Assembly: GCA_937892395.1 (NCBI GenBank)
Contig: CALAGJ010000029.1
Location: 1 to 22,634 of the forward strand
Direction: 5' to 3'
From: an uncultured Parafilimonas sp.
GTDB taxonomy: Bacteria; Bacteroidota; Bacteroidia; Chitinophagales; Chitinophagaceae
Length of the DNA stretch: 22,634 bases
The position numbers were made by a program, and so were the translations under genes. This document shows, piece after piece, positions 15,871 through 22,634 of the stretch (within the stretch, counting starts at the first letter, position 1; every line of letters starts with the position of its first letter). The notes under the pieces are model-generated. The model made no database searches, was not told the DNA's origin, and was given only the letters and a program-made list of their open reading frames with translations.

Positions 15871-17502
15871 TTACACCTGAAAAACACCCAATTTTAAATC
15901 TGGAATCTGTGCATTATTATTAGCAGCAGCAATGGCTTCAGCTATATGATGGCGAGTATCTGCCGGGTCAATGATGGCGTCCACCCAAAGTCTGGCTGCA
16001 GCATAATGAGGTGTCATTTGCTGGTCGTATTTGCTTTTTATGTTGTCCAAGATTTCTTTTTCCTGTTCTTCACTTACAGTTTTTCCTTGAGCTTTTAAAC
16101 TGGCCACTTGTATCTGCATCAGGGTTTTTGCTGCCTGTTCTCCACCCATTACTGCAATTTTTGCTGATGGCCATGCATATATAAACCTTGGGTCGTAAGC
16201 CTTGCCACACATGGCATAATTACCAGCACCAAAACTATTGCCAGTTATGATGGTGATTTTTGGCACCACACTATTGGCCACTGCATTTACTAATTTGGCT
16301 CCATCTTTTATGATACCCGAGTGTTCGCTTCGGCTACCCACCATAAAGCCAGTTACATCTTGTAAAAAGACCAAGGGAATTTTCTTTTGATTGCAATTCA
16401 AAATAAAACGTGCAGCTTTATCAGCACTATCATTATAGATAACACCACCCATTTGCAATTCCCCTTTTTTATTTTTCAGCATCAATCGTTGATTGGCTAC
16501 AATGCCTACTGCCCAGCCATCTATACGAGCATACCCACAAACTATGGTTTTACCATAATCTTCTTTGAATGGTTCAAAGTTTCCTTCATCCACCAGACAT
16601 GTTATAAGATCATGCACATTATATGGCTTGGCATTTTTCTCATGCATGATGCCATAAATTTCACCATTAATTTTTATAGGTGGTTTTGAGGCAATACGGT
16701 TAAAACCGGCTGTAGCGGGCATTCCAATTTTGCTCATTAATTTTTTTATCTGATCTAAACAAGCTTCTTCGGTTTTAAATTTATAATCAGCTATACCACT
16801 TAGCTCTGTATGAGTGGCAGCACCACCCAGTGTTTCTATATCAATATCTTCACCCACAGCAGCTTTTACCAAATAAGGACCGGCAAGAAAAATACTTCCA
16901 TTGCCTTCCACCATCAATGTTTCATCACTCATTATTGGAAGATAGGCGCCGCCTGCTACGCATGCACCCATTACGGCAGCAATCTGAGTAATACCCATTG
17001 CACTCATTCGTGCATTGTTTCTAAATACACGACCAAAATGTTCTTTATCTGGAAAAATTTCATCTTGCATCGGAAGAAAAACACCTGCACTATCGACTAA
17101 GTAAATAACCGGCAAATGATTTTCCATTGCAATCTCCTGAAGACGTAGATTTTTTTTACCTGTAATGGGAAACCAAGCTCCAGCTTTTACGGTTTGGTCA
17201 TTGGCTACAATTACACATTGGCGGCCACTTACATATCCCACACCACCTACGGTACCCGCAGCGGGGCAGCCACCTTGTTCATCATACATTTCATAGCCAG
17301 CAAAGGCACCAATTTCTATAAAAGGTTTATCTGCATCACAGAGATAAGCAATGCGCTCACGGGCAGTCAGTTTATTTCTTTCTTTCTGTTTATCTGCGGC
17401 TTTTTTGCCGCCACCGGGTTTTATTTTTTTCTCAAAAATAGTACGGTAATCACTGCATAGCAGTTTCATCCAATCTTCGTTGCGATTAAATTCTATATTC
17501 AT
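15871..17502 (-). CDS. Acyl-CoA carboxylase carboxyltransferase (beta) subunit, methylcrotonyl-CoA type likely
   Basis: A cytosolic carboxyltransferase that moves CO2 from biotin on a partner alpha subunit to an acyl-CoA. It has 543 aa and two crotonase-fold halves. The N-terminal half has the acyl-CoA site GACVAGGAYLPIMSDE (about 178-193) and FPDKEHFGRVFRNNARMSAMG, a pattern of methylcrotonyl-CoA carboxylase beta (leucine degradation) more than propionyl-CoA carboxylase. The C-terminal half holds the biotin site DVTGFMVG (about 384-391) and GNSFGAGNYAMCG. The family signature LGGAATHTELSG is at about 222-233. No biotin carboxylase/BCCP alpha gene, acyl-CoA dehydrogenase or enoyl-CoA hydratase lies within the window, so the substrate is inferred from resemblance only. 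It has its own -7 element at 17520-17527. Confidence 0.92.
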   Translation of the reverse strand: MNIEFNRNEDWMKLLCSDYRTIFEKKIKPGGGKKAADKQKERNKLTARERIAYLCDADKPFIEIGAFAGYEMYDEQGGCPAAGTVGGVGYVSGRQCVIVANDQTVKAGAWFPITGKKNLRLQEIAMENHLPVIYLVDSAGVFLPMQDEIFPDKEHFGRVFRNNARMSAMGITQIAAVMGACVAGGAYLPIMSDETLMVEGNGSIFLAGPYLVKAAVGEDIDIETLGGAATHTELSGIADYKFKTEEACLDQIKKLMSKIGMPATAGFNRIASKPPIKINGEIYGIMHEKNAKPYNVHDLITCLVDEGNFEPFKEDYGKTIVCGYARIDGWAVGIVANQRLMLKNKKGELQMGGVIYNDSADKAARFILNCNQKKIPLVFLQDVTGFMVGSRSEHSGIIKDGAKLVNAVANSVVPKITIITGNSFGAGNYAMCGKAYDPRFIYAWPSAKIAVMGGEQAAKTLMQIQVASLKAQGKTVSEEQEKEILDNIKSKYDQQMTPHYAAARLWVDAIIDPADTRHHIAEAIAAANNNAQIPDLKLGVFQV

Positions 17503-17519
17503 TCTGAAATAATGGGTGG

Positions 17520-17527
17520 CGAAGATA
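17520..17527 (-). promoter_or_regulatory. -7 promoter element for the acyl-CoA carboxylase gene
   Basis: TATCTTCG on the minus strand fits the TAnnTTCG variant seen elsewhere in this window. It would give a leader of about 13 nt. The -33 region has no clear TTTG. The remaining intergenic sequence to 17702 shows nothing else recognisable. Confidence 0.4.
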
Positions 17528-17702
17528 GGTAATGTGAAAAAAGCTAACAGTTGTTTCTTATTTCATCCCAATAAAACCTTAAATCATCTCAATAAAAAAT
17601 CAAGTTGATTTACATTGCATCTGTTTGTAAGTAAAATGTGTTATTTAACCGAATTATTTGCAAATTGGCTTATCTAATGGTACCATCAAGACATACACAT
17701 TA

Positions 17703-18221
17703 TTAGACTTTTACATCAGCAAGTTTCATTTTTGATGCCAACCAACTGGTTGATAGTGGTATCATCCAATCCGTCATCAATTTGGCTTTTGAAAGTACCG
17801 TATTGTTGAAATAAATGGTATCGCCATTAATTTTTCCGGATGATAAAGCAGGAACAAGTTGTGGCATTGGCAATAGTTGTACAGTATCATCAACATGAAA
17901 AGCAAGCAATTGTCTATCAAACATAGAGATGCCTGTTTCCTGTTCAATTTGTTTGACTATTCGTACCGAACTATCTGTACTACAACCGCCCACTGTACTT
18001 GCAGATTCGTCAGCCATGAGTATGATAAATTGTCCGAATAAAATTGTGGCAAAACCCTTTACTGGTGCGCCGTGTGATTGCCAGTTTTCAACAAAATCCT
18101 GCAAAAGGCTATCTGCATAAAGCACATGCTGTAAACTGAGTTTTCGGCTTGCTTGATAAATCCATACTTTGGAATTTTGAGAAAAATCTTTTGGTAGGAT
18201 TTCATTTAAATCAATATTCAT
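17703..18221 (-). CDS. Conserved Bacteroidota protein of unknown function (often mislabelled ABC transporter ATPase)
   Basis: A soluble protein of 172 aa without signal peptide or membrane segment. I recognise the pattern KVWIYQASRKLS (18-29), FVENWQSHGAPVKG (43-56), FGQFIILMADES (62-73) and GGCSTDSSVRIVKQIEQ (78-94), followed by MFDRQLLAF. It matches a small family widespread in Bacteroidota whose database name is frequently 'ABC transporter ATPase'. The protein has no Walker A, signature or Walker B motif, so that name is not supported. The invariant-looking Cys80 in GCSTDSS, with nearby Asp and Ser, could be a metal or catalytic site, but this is speculation. A near-perfect promoter overlaps the end of the TRIC gene, and its position predicts a leaderless mRNA. 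Confidence 0.8.
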   Translation of the reverse strand: MNIDLNEILPKDFSQNSKVWIYQASRKLSLQHVLYADSLLQDFVENWQSHGAPVKGFATILFGQFIILMADESASTVGGCSTDSSVRIVKQIEQETGISMFDRQLLAFHVDDTVQLLPMPQLVPALSSGKINGDTIYFNNTVLSKAKLMTDWMIPLSTSWLASKMKLADVKV

Positions 18222-18225
18222 TTTG

Positions 18226-18257
18226 CAAAAATAAAAGAGATATCTACAAGCATCAAA
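18226..18257 (-). promoter_or_regulatory. Consensus promoter placing the transcript start at the ATG
   Basis: On the minus strand TTTG (18257-18254) and TATTTTTG (18233-18226) are separated by 20 nt, a full match to the Bacteroidota consensus. The last base of the -7 element is only 4 nt before the ATG at 18221, so the mRNA is expected to start at or next to the ATG. The -33 box lies within the last codons of the upstream TRIC gene. Confidence 0.6.
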
Positions 18258-18855
18258 TTTCTGGGAGTTGAAGACGTTTTATTTTTGAAATGATCCTTAT
18301 TGCTACTACTAAAATTACTCCAATAATTTCTGCAGTAAAATGGGTGAGCCCAGTTCTTAAGAGTAAGATATAAGTGATGCCTCCGGCCAATGCTGCCGTG
18401 GCATATAGTTCACCTTTCTTTAGCAAGTCTGGGATAGTATTGCTGAGCATGTCGGCAATCAATCCACCGAAGGTGGCCGTTATAACTCCTAGCACCAAAG
18501 CATACATTCCATTTACTTCATACGACAAACTGATATCAATACCTACTATTGTAAATAATCCCAATCCAATAGCATCCGTAATAAAAATAGTTTTTTTAAA
18601 TTTTGCTGCATTAAATTTTGGGAGCATTACAATGAGCAAAGCTCCTATTACAAGTGCTAATGCCAATGTATCGTTGATCCAATTTACTGGTTGTCTACCA
18701 ATGAGTAAATCTCTAACGGTACCACCTCCGTACGCAGTAACAAAAGCAAGTACAGCAGCACCAAAAATGTCCATTTGAAAAGAACGTGCTTTCAAAGCAC
18801 CTGTAAGTGCAAAAACAAAAGTGCCTGCATAAGCAATGTATTGAGTAAAATCCAT
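18253..18855 (-). CDS. TRIC/UPF0126-family cation channel protein (YicG-like)
   Basis: An inner-membrane protein of 200 aa from the ATG at 18855 with about seven hydrophobic helices. It is built from two similar UPF0126 halves. The first has FVFALTGALKARSFQMDIFG and TAYGGGTVRDLLIGRQPVNW. The second has FITDAIGLGLFTIVGIDIS and TATFGGLIADMLSNTIPDLL. The GGGxxRD and GGxxxDM motifs at the kinks of helices 2 and 5 are the family hallmark. Prokaryotic TRIC proteins form trimeric K+/Na+-permeable channels; the physiological role in bacteria is unclear. A six-codon extension to TTG 18873 is possible, but the ATG fits the family better. It lies 46 nt after the sensor kinase gene and may be cotranscribed with it. 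No terminator is seen between them. Confidence 0.9.
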   Translation of the reverse strand: MDFTQYIAYAGTFVFALTGALKARSFQMDIFGAAVLAFVTAYGGGTVRDLLIGRQPVNWINDTLALALVIGALLIVMLPKFNAAKFKKTIFITDAIGLGLFTIVGIDISLSYEVNGMYALVLGVITATFGGLIADMLSNTIPDLLKKGELYATAALAGGITYILLLRTGLTHFTAEIIGVILVVAIRIISKIKRLQLPEI

Positions 18856-18901
18856 AGGCAATATTACAGTCAAAAATTAAATGACTTATGAAAGAACCTA
18901 T

Positions 18902-20947
18902 TTAATTATCTAAGAAGCAAATGCTTACTGTGGTGCCTTTTGTGGGCGTACTGATTACCTCAAAAGTGTCACCAGATTTTTTTACCAATTCTTTTATAAA
19001 GGAAATACCAAGTCCGCTACCTTTTTCATTTTCTGTGCCTCTTGTGGTATAGATGGTTCCTGAATTTATTTTCTCAAGCACTTGCTCATCCATACCTACT
19101 CCTTCATCCATAACTTGTATTGTTATTTTACTACCTGAGTTGATACAGGATATAATTATGCTTTTTTCGGATGGTGTAAACTTAATGGCATTGGATAAAA
19201 TATTTCGGAAGATAATATGAAATACATCAGGATCTGTATTGATGATAGTGCCTTTTGGAATAGCGTTTTGAAGATTCAATTTTTTCAACAAAATACCAGG
19301 TTTGTATATTTCAATAATGCTTTGAATTAAAGGAAAAACAGCTATCGCTTTCTTTTGAATTTTTATGGAAGATGTTTGTTGATTTGCCCATAGCAAGGTA
19401 TTATCCAGCATGCCTTTGAGATGTGTGGTTTCAACTAAAAGTAAATCGCTCAATTGAGCAAACTCTTCGGTGGTAATTAGTTTATCACGGGAAAGAATGA
19501 GCATATTTTCTAAGGAGGTAACCGGGCTTCTTACATCATGCGCCAGCATAGACATCAACCTTTCCTTTATGGTTATGGTTTGTGAAAGAGAAACATTTTT
19601 TTCCTCTGTAATTTGCTGTAAGTGGGCTACCTGCTGATAAGCTGTTTTATTCTTTCTATACAACACAAAAAGAATGACTCCGGTTATCAAGATGAGGATA
19701 CTTGAAATAGTGATTAGCCAAAAACGATCTTGCTGGTATTGGTACTTTATTTTAAGTTTTTGATTTTCTTTTTCCTTTTGTGCCAATTCATATTGCGTTA
19801 TTAATTCACGGGTGCGGAAAAGGCGGCCTTGATCAGTTACTTTACTATTCACTTCAATGTACTCAGAAAAATATTGCCCATTAGTGGATGTCGGGTTTTC
19901 TTTCATTTCAATATTGTGCAACAATTCCAAACAATCAAGTAATAAAAAGTTATTGTTTTCTGATTTAAAAAAATAATAGGACTCTAATGCATTTGCTTTT
20001 GCAGCTTCGTACTTCTTTTGCTTAAAAAAGCATTGCCCCATCCTTAGTCTTAACCTATTGAGATCCTTTACAAGACTATCTTTGGCATAAATTATTTTTG
20101 CAGAGTCATAATAGGATAGCGCACTATCAATTTGATTCGTTGCATTAAAATATTTACCATAAGTTTCATATACATCTGCTATCTGAATTGTTTCATCCAG
20201 ATTTATAAAATAGTCTAATGCTTGTTGCAAATACAATTTAGCAGAATCAAAATGCTCAAACTCCACCAGCATTTTGGCGTACTCTAAAGAATTAATATAG
20301 CGCTGGTATAGATTTCTTTCATCACTAAATGCATTGTTCGCTTTTAAAAAATATTCATCTGCTTTTTTGTAATCTCTTACGCCTCTATATACATCTGCAA
20401 AAGCAGCATAGGCAAAGGCTATGGTTTCCATGCTATCCTGCTCAATTTTTTCAGAAACCTCTTTTGATTTTTGAGCATAAACCCACGCCTCATCCCAAAT
20501 ATGGTTCAACACATACATATTTGATAAGGTGGAATAAATGTAAAAAAGGCTATTGAGATCATTGAATTTAATAGCAAATGATTCTCCCTTTTTCAGGTAA
20601 GAGTCGGCTGCTTCAATATTCCAACTCCATAAAAAATTAGCTCCCTGAGATAAGTATAGGGAAGGCAACAAAGAATCTTTTTTTAATTTTATACAAAGGT
20701 TAATTGCTTTACTACCATATAGTTTAGCAGAATCAATATTTATGCTTAAATAGTAATCCGAAATTTGTCTTAATAATTCTATCTGATTCTCATCAACAGA
20801 CTTGGTCTGATTTATTTGTGTTTTTAAAATTTCGATTGATTCTTTTGTGGTTTGGGCAAGCAGCAAAATAGGACATAAGAAGCTCCAAAAAATTAGCATT
20901 AATTCATAATGAATCCGCCTATTTATTTTTCTTCTTTTTACAAACAC
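18902..20947 (-). CDS. TPR-containing membrane sensor histidine kinase
   Basis: A 681-aa sensor kinase. The signal or anchor segment is LMLIFWSFLCPILLLAQ (about 16-32). A TPR-type helical sensor spans about 35-345, with repeats around DSAKLYGSKAINL, YKKADEYFLKANN, FDSAKLYLQQALD, IDSALSYYDSAK and YEAAKANALESYY. A coiled coil at about 375-405 leads to one transmembrane helix at 409-429. The dimerisation domain has phosphoacceptor His470 (SMLAHDVRSPVTSLENML). The ATPase domain has the N box RNILSNAIKFTP (581-592), G1 DEGVGMD (614-620) and G2 GSGLGISF (643-650). The sensor faces the periplasm. No response regulator gene is in the window, so its output is unknown. GTG 20947 gives a basic n-region and ATG 20899 is the alternative start. 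A TPR protein without kinase function is excluded because every catalytic box is intact. Confidence 0.93.
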   Translation of the reverse strand: MFVKRRKINRRIHYELMLIFWSFLCPILLLAQTTKESIEILKTQINQTKSVDENQIELLRQISDYYLSINIDSAKLYGSKAINLCIKLKKDSLLPSLYLSQGANFLWSWNIEAADSYLKKGESFAIKFNDLNSLFYIYSTLSNMYVLNHIWDEAWVYAQKSKEVSEKIEQDSMETIAFAYAAFADVYRGVRDYKKADEYFLKANNAFSDERNLYQRYINSLEYAKMLVEFEHFDSAKLYLQQALDYFINLDETIQIADVYETYGKYFNATNQIDSALSYYDSAKIIYAKDSLVKDLNRLRLRMGQCFFKQKKYEAAKANALESYYFFKSENNNFLLLDCLELLHNIEMKENPTSTNGQYFSEYIEVNSKVTDQGRLFRTRELITQYELAQKEKENQKLKIKYQYQQDRFWLITISSILILITGVILFVLYRKNKTAYQQVAHLQQITEEKNVSLSQTITIKERLMSMLAHDVRSPVTSLENMLILSRDKLITTEEFAQLSDLLLVETTHLKGMLDNTLLWANQQTSSIKIQKKAIAVFPLIQSIIEIYKPGILLKKLNLQNAIPKGTIINTDPDVFHIIFRNILSNAIKFTPSEKSIIISCINSGSKITIQVMDEGVGMDEQVLEKINSGTIYTTRGTENEKGSGLGISFIKELVKKSGDTFEVISTPTKGTTVSICFLDN

Positions 20948-21045
20948 TACCTTTTTCCTTTAGATTATTATTCAGTTCGTGGTTACAATTTGCTAGCTAA
21001 TTACATCATTACTTCAGTGAGTACATATTCAAAAAAATATTTCGA

Positions 21046-21053
21046 CGAAAATA
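21046..21053 (-). promoter_or_regulatory. Possible -7 promoter element for the sensor kinase gene
   Basis: TATTTTCG on the minus strand (TAnnTTCG variant) lies in the 137-nt gap after miaE. It would give a leader of about 95 nt. There is no clear -33 box. Confidence 0.3.
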
Positions 21054-21084
21054 CAACTGAAATATTATTTGAAGAGCATCATAT

Positions 21085-21699
21085 TTAATGCATCCTATCT
21101 CCCCGTATCTTAATTTGTTTAATCACTTCCGCTTCATATTGCAGCCACTGTTGCCAGCGCTCTCTTACTTTTTGCTTTTCAAAATAAGTATCTGCCAATT
21201 CAATAAACAAAGTATAATGCCCTGCTTCACTTTCCATAAACATCCGGTAAAATTTTTTTAGTTCATTGTCTTCAAGCCCTTCGCTGAGTCTTTTGAATCG
21301 TTCACAACTTCTGGCTTCAATTAATGCGCAAAAAAGTAGTTGATCTAATAATCTACCCGCAGCTTGGCCACCTTTCTGTTGAAATTGTATTAAACTGTTT
21401 ACATATTCATCTTTGCGCTGACGACCGAGCTTAAGATTTCTTTTTTCTAACTCTGCAAGCACTAATCTAAAGTGGCCCCATTCTTCGGTTACAATTGGTG
21501 CTAGTTGATATACCAATGCTGTTTTATCACTATACAGTTGTATAAGGCTCATGCAGCTTGCAGCAGCTTTTTGTTCGCAGTAGGCATGATCTGTGAGTAT
21601 ATCTTCTAATTGCATAGCTGCAAGATTCACCCATCGTGGATCGGTTGGCAGTTGAAGCCTTAAAATATTTTTTGTTGATGATGAATATATTGATTCCAT
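21085..21699 (-). CDS. miaE: tRNA-(ms2io6A)-hydroxylase MiaE
   Basis: A non-haem di-iron monooxygenase that hydroxylates the isopentenyl group of 2-methylthio-N6-isopentenyladenosine at tRNA position 37. It has 204 aa from ATG 21699, the family length. The ferritin-like four-helix bundle shows the expected ligand pairs: Glu42 (DHAYCEQKAA), Glu73 and His76 (TEEWGHF), Glu128 (LIEARSCERF), and Glu158 and His161 (ESEAGHYTLF). The helix starting LEDILTDHAYCEQKAA is the MiaE signature. A longer start at TTG 21720 would overlap the end of ung and adds an unlikely hydrophobic heptapeptide. The gene follows ung by 8 nt, so the two are probably one operon whose promoter is lost with the 5' part of ung. 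Confidence 0.92.
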   Translation of the reverse strand: MESIYSSSTKNILRLQLPTDPRWVNLAAMQLEDILTDHAYCEQKAAASCMSLIQLYSDKTALVYQLAPIVTEEWGHFRLVLAELEKRNLKLGRQRKDEYVNSLIQFQQKGGQAAGRLLDQLLFCALIEARSCERFKRLSEGLEDNELKKFYRMFMESEAGHYTLFIELADTYFEKQKVRERWQQWLQYEAEVIKQIKIRGDRMH

Positions 21700-21707
21700 A
21701 AATAAAG

Positions 21708-22112
21708 CTATAATGACCAATCAATAGGAGAAAGGCCTTGTTTGATTAAAATTTCATTGGTTATACTAAAATGTTTGCATCCAAAAAAACCAGCATAAGC
21801 ACTCAGTGGAGATGGGTGTGCTGCTTTTAAAATATGATGCTTTGTAGCATCAATCAGCAGTTGTTTTTCCTGTGCAAATTTTCCCCAAAGTAAAAATACG
21901 ATACCGGTTTTTTCATCAGACAATTTTCGGATAACAGCATCAGTAAAGTTCATCCATCCGCTACGGGAATGACTTCCTGCTTCACTTGCTCTTACTGTAA
22001 GACATGCATTGAGTAGCAAAACGCCCTGTTCGCACCACTTTGAAAGGTTTCCATTTTTTGGTCTTGATAACCCAATATCCGTTTGTAATTCCTTAAAAAT
22101 ATTTTCTACTGT
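21708..22112 (-). CDS. ung: Uracil-DNA glycosylase, C-terminal part only
   Basis: Family 1 uracil-DNA glycosylase removes uracil from DNA in base excision repair. In-frame homology runs over 135 codons from the stop at 21708 to 22112: NIFKELQTDIGLSRPKNG, LSKWCEQGVLLLNACLTV (the LLLN motif), GSHSRSGWMNFTDAVI, IVFLLWGKFAQ, then HPSPLSAYAGFFG with the DNA-intercalating Leu loop, and a C-terminal WSL. The N-terminal ~85 residues are missing, including the catalytic GQDPYHG motif. At 22113-22115 an in-frame TAA appears exactly where the family would continue with PPSL before NIFKE, and the next 500 bases contain no ung sequence. As it stands the product cannot be active. Because the rest is well conserved, an assembly break is more likely than old decay. 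Confidence 0.88.
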   Translation of the reverse strand, partial: TVENIFKELQTDIGLSRPKNGNLSKWCEQGVLLLNACLTVRASEAGSHSRSGWMNFTDAVIRKLSDEKTGIVFLLWGKFAQEKQLLIDATKHHILKAAHPSPLSAYAGFFGCKHFSITNEILIKQGLSPIDWSL

Positions 22113-22634
22113 TTATTTTAGATTCGAAGCATCTTTAGGTGGTCCTGTTTTTTAGAATGGATCATATGAAAGTTTACCAAAATTTCTATATGAAAATGTA
22201 TAATTAGATTTAAAGATCAGTCTCATCATATATATGTTTCTTTGACCACTAGAATATACTTCTTTTTATTTAATTTATAAATTCACATTACAATCATCTG
22301 GTGATTTTTGAAACATACCAGCCCAATATATTATTTTCAAAAAAAAATTTTTTTTTTCGAATTTTTTTTTTGTTCCAAATCATCAAAAAACCGGGTGGGC
22401 ACCCCGTTTTGGTGCATTCTGCACACTTTTGGGCCAACGTACCGATGGGCCCCATGGCGACATGGGATGGCTCATCACCAATACAAGTGCGAAAAGTGGT
22501 GTAGACACCATTTCAGGAAGAAATACAAAACATGCTCATGCATGCCATCAGTACGCATGTGTACCGATCACTTACCGTAGCCGCGTACCGTAAATGCACC
22601 ATAGGCTTGGGCAGGGGAGATGCACATCCTCAGA
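22113..22634. other. Non-coding, compositionally foreign end of the window
   Basis: The first part (22113-22380) is very AT-rich and ends in homopolymers: A9 at 22339-22347, T10 at 22348-22357 and T10 at 22362-22371. From about 22390 the sequence is clearly GC-richer than anywhere else in the window. It contains many short palindromes (GGGCCC, CCATGG, GCATGC) and three copies of GTACCG (22439, 22561, 22585). Two overlapping frames are open here, but neither gives a bacterial-looking protein. I recognise no bacterial gene, RNA or mobile element. It may be foreign, possibly eukaryotic, DNA. Confidence 0.55.

Noticed and set aside
18374..18778. 134-codon + strand open frame
   Set aside because: It lies antisense within the TRIC channel gene, which has clear family motifs. 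It is a low-stop shadow rich in Ala/Pro/Ser with no own promoter.
18859..18866. TAATATTG as a -7 promoter element for the TRIC gene
   Set aside because: It departs from TAnnTTTG, has no -33 partner and would place the transcript start inside the ATG. Cotranscription with the kinase gene is as likely.
22301..22580. Two overlapping + strand open frames of 67 and 90 codons at the window end
   Set aside because: They start in A/T homopolymers, have odd composition (Phe/Lys runs, then Cys/His/Trp excess) and no recognisable domain. They lie in the suspected foreign segment.
1..22634. CRISPR array, tRNA/rRNA genes, IS elements, prophage or defence system
   Set aside because: I saw no regularly spaced repeats, no T-loop (GGTTCGAATCC-like) sequence, and no transposase, integrase, nuclease-helicase or toxin-antitoxin pair. 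The genes form ordinary single units and one segregation operon.

Overview
The window is AT-rich bacterial DNA from a member of the Bacteroidota, most likely family Chitinophagaceae. Three signs point there: secreted proteins with a type IX secretion (T9SS) C-terminal domain and SprB-type repeats; a parA-parB-DUF5683 gene order; and repeated matches to the Bacteroidota promoter pattern (TTTG, about 20 nt, TAnnTTTG) with almost no Shine-Dalgarno sequences. The family assignment is inference from protein resemblance.

Left part (1-7839), mostly + strand: a possible 3' end of an upstream gene, UDP-glucose 6-dehydrogenase (ugd), a fold-III PLP decarboxylase of the arginine decarboxylase-like group, a zinc-less sirtuin (cobB type), a minus-strand T9SS cargo protein that has lost its N-terminus, a small outer-membrane barrel-like protein, and a trans-sulfuration PLP enzyme. 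Strong hairpin terminators follow ugd and lie between the convergent sirtuin and T9SS genes.

Middle part (7910-15741), all minus strand: an ABC exporter half-transporter started by TTG, a secreted subtilisin-like peptidase, a lipoprotein, and the chromosome segregation block DUF5683-parB-parA preceded by an MBL-fold hydrolase. Read in transcription order it is hydrolase, parA, parB, DUF5683, lipoprotein, peptidase. The stop of parB overlaps the start of the DUF5683 gene. A perfect 21-bp inverted repeat terminates the peptidase gene.

Right part (15871-22112), minus strand: an acyl-CoA carboxylase beta subunit resembling the methylcrotonyl-CoA enzyme, a conserved Bacteroidota protein of unknown function with a predicted leaderless mRNA, a TRIC-type cation channel, a TPR-containing sensor histidine kinase without a response regulator beside it, the tRNA hydroxylase miaE, and the C-terminal part of uracil-DNA glycosylase (ung).

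The last ~520 bases (22113-22634) do not continue ung and hold no recognisable bacterial gene. They contain long A/T homopolymers and then a much more GC-rich, palindrome-rich stretch. The simplest reading is a chimeric assembly end or foreign (possibly eukaryotic) DNA joined to a bacterial contig. Apart from this and the truncated T9SS gene, the region is ordinary housekeeping and accessory chromosome. I see no phage, IS element, CRISPR array, tRNA or defence island, and no convincing new multi-gene system.
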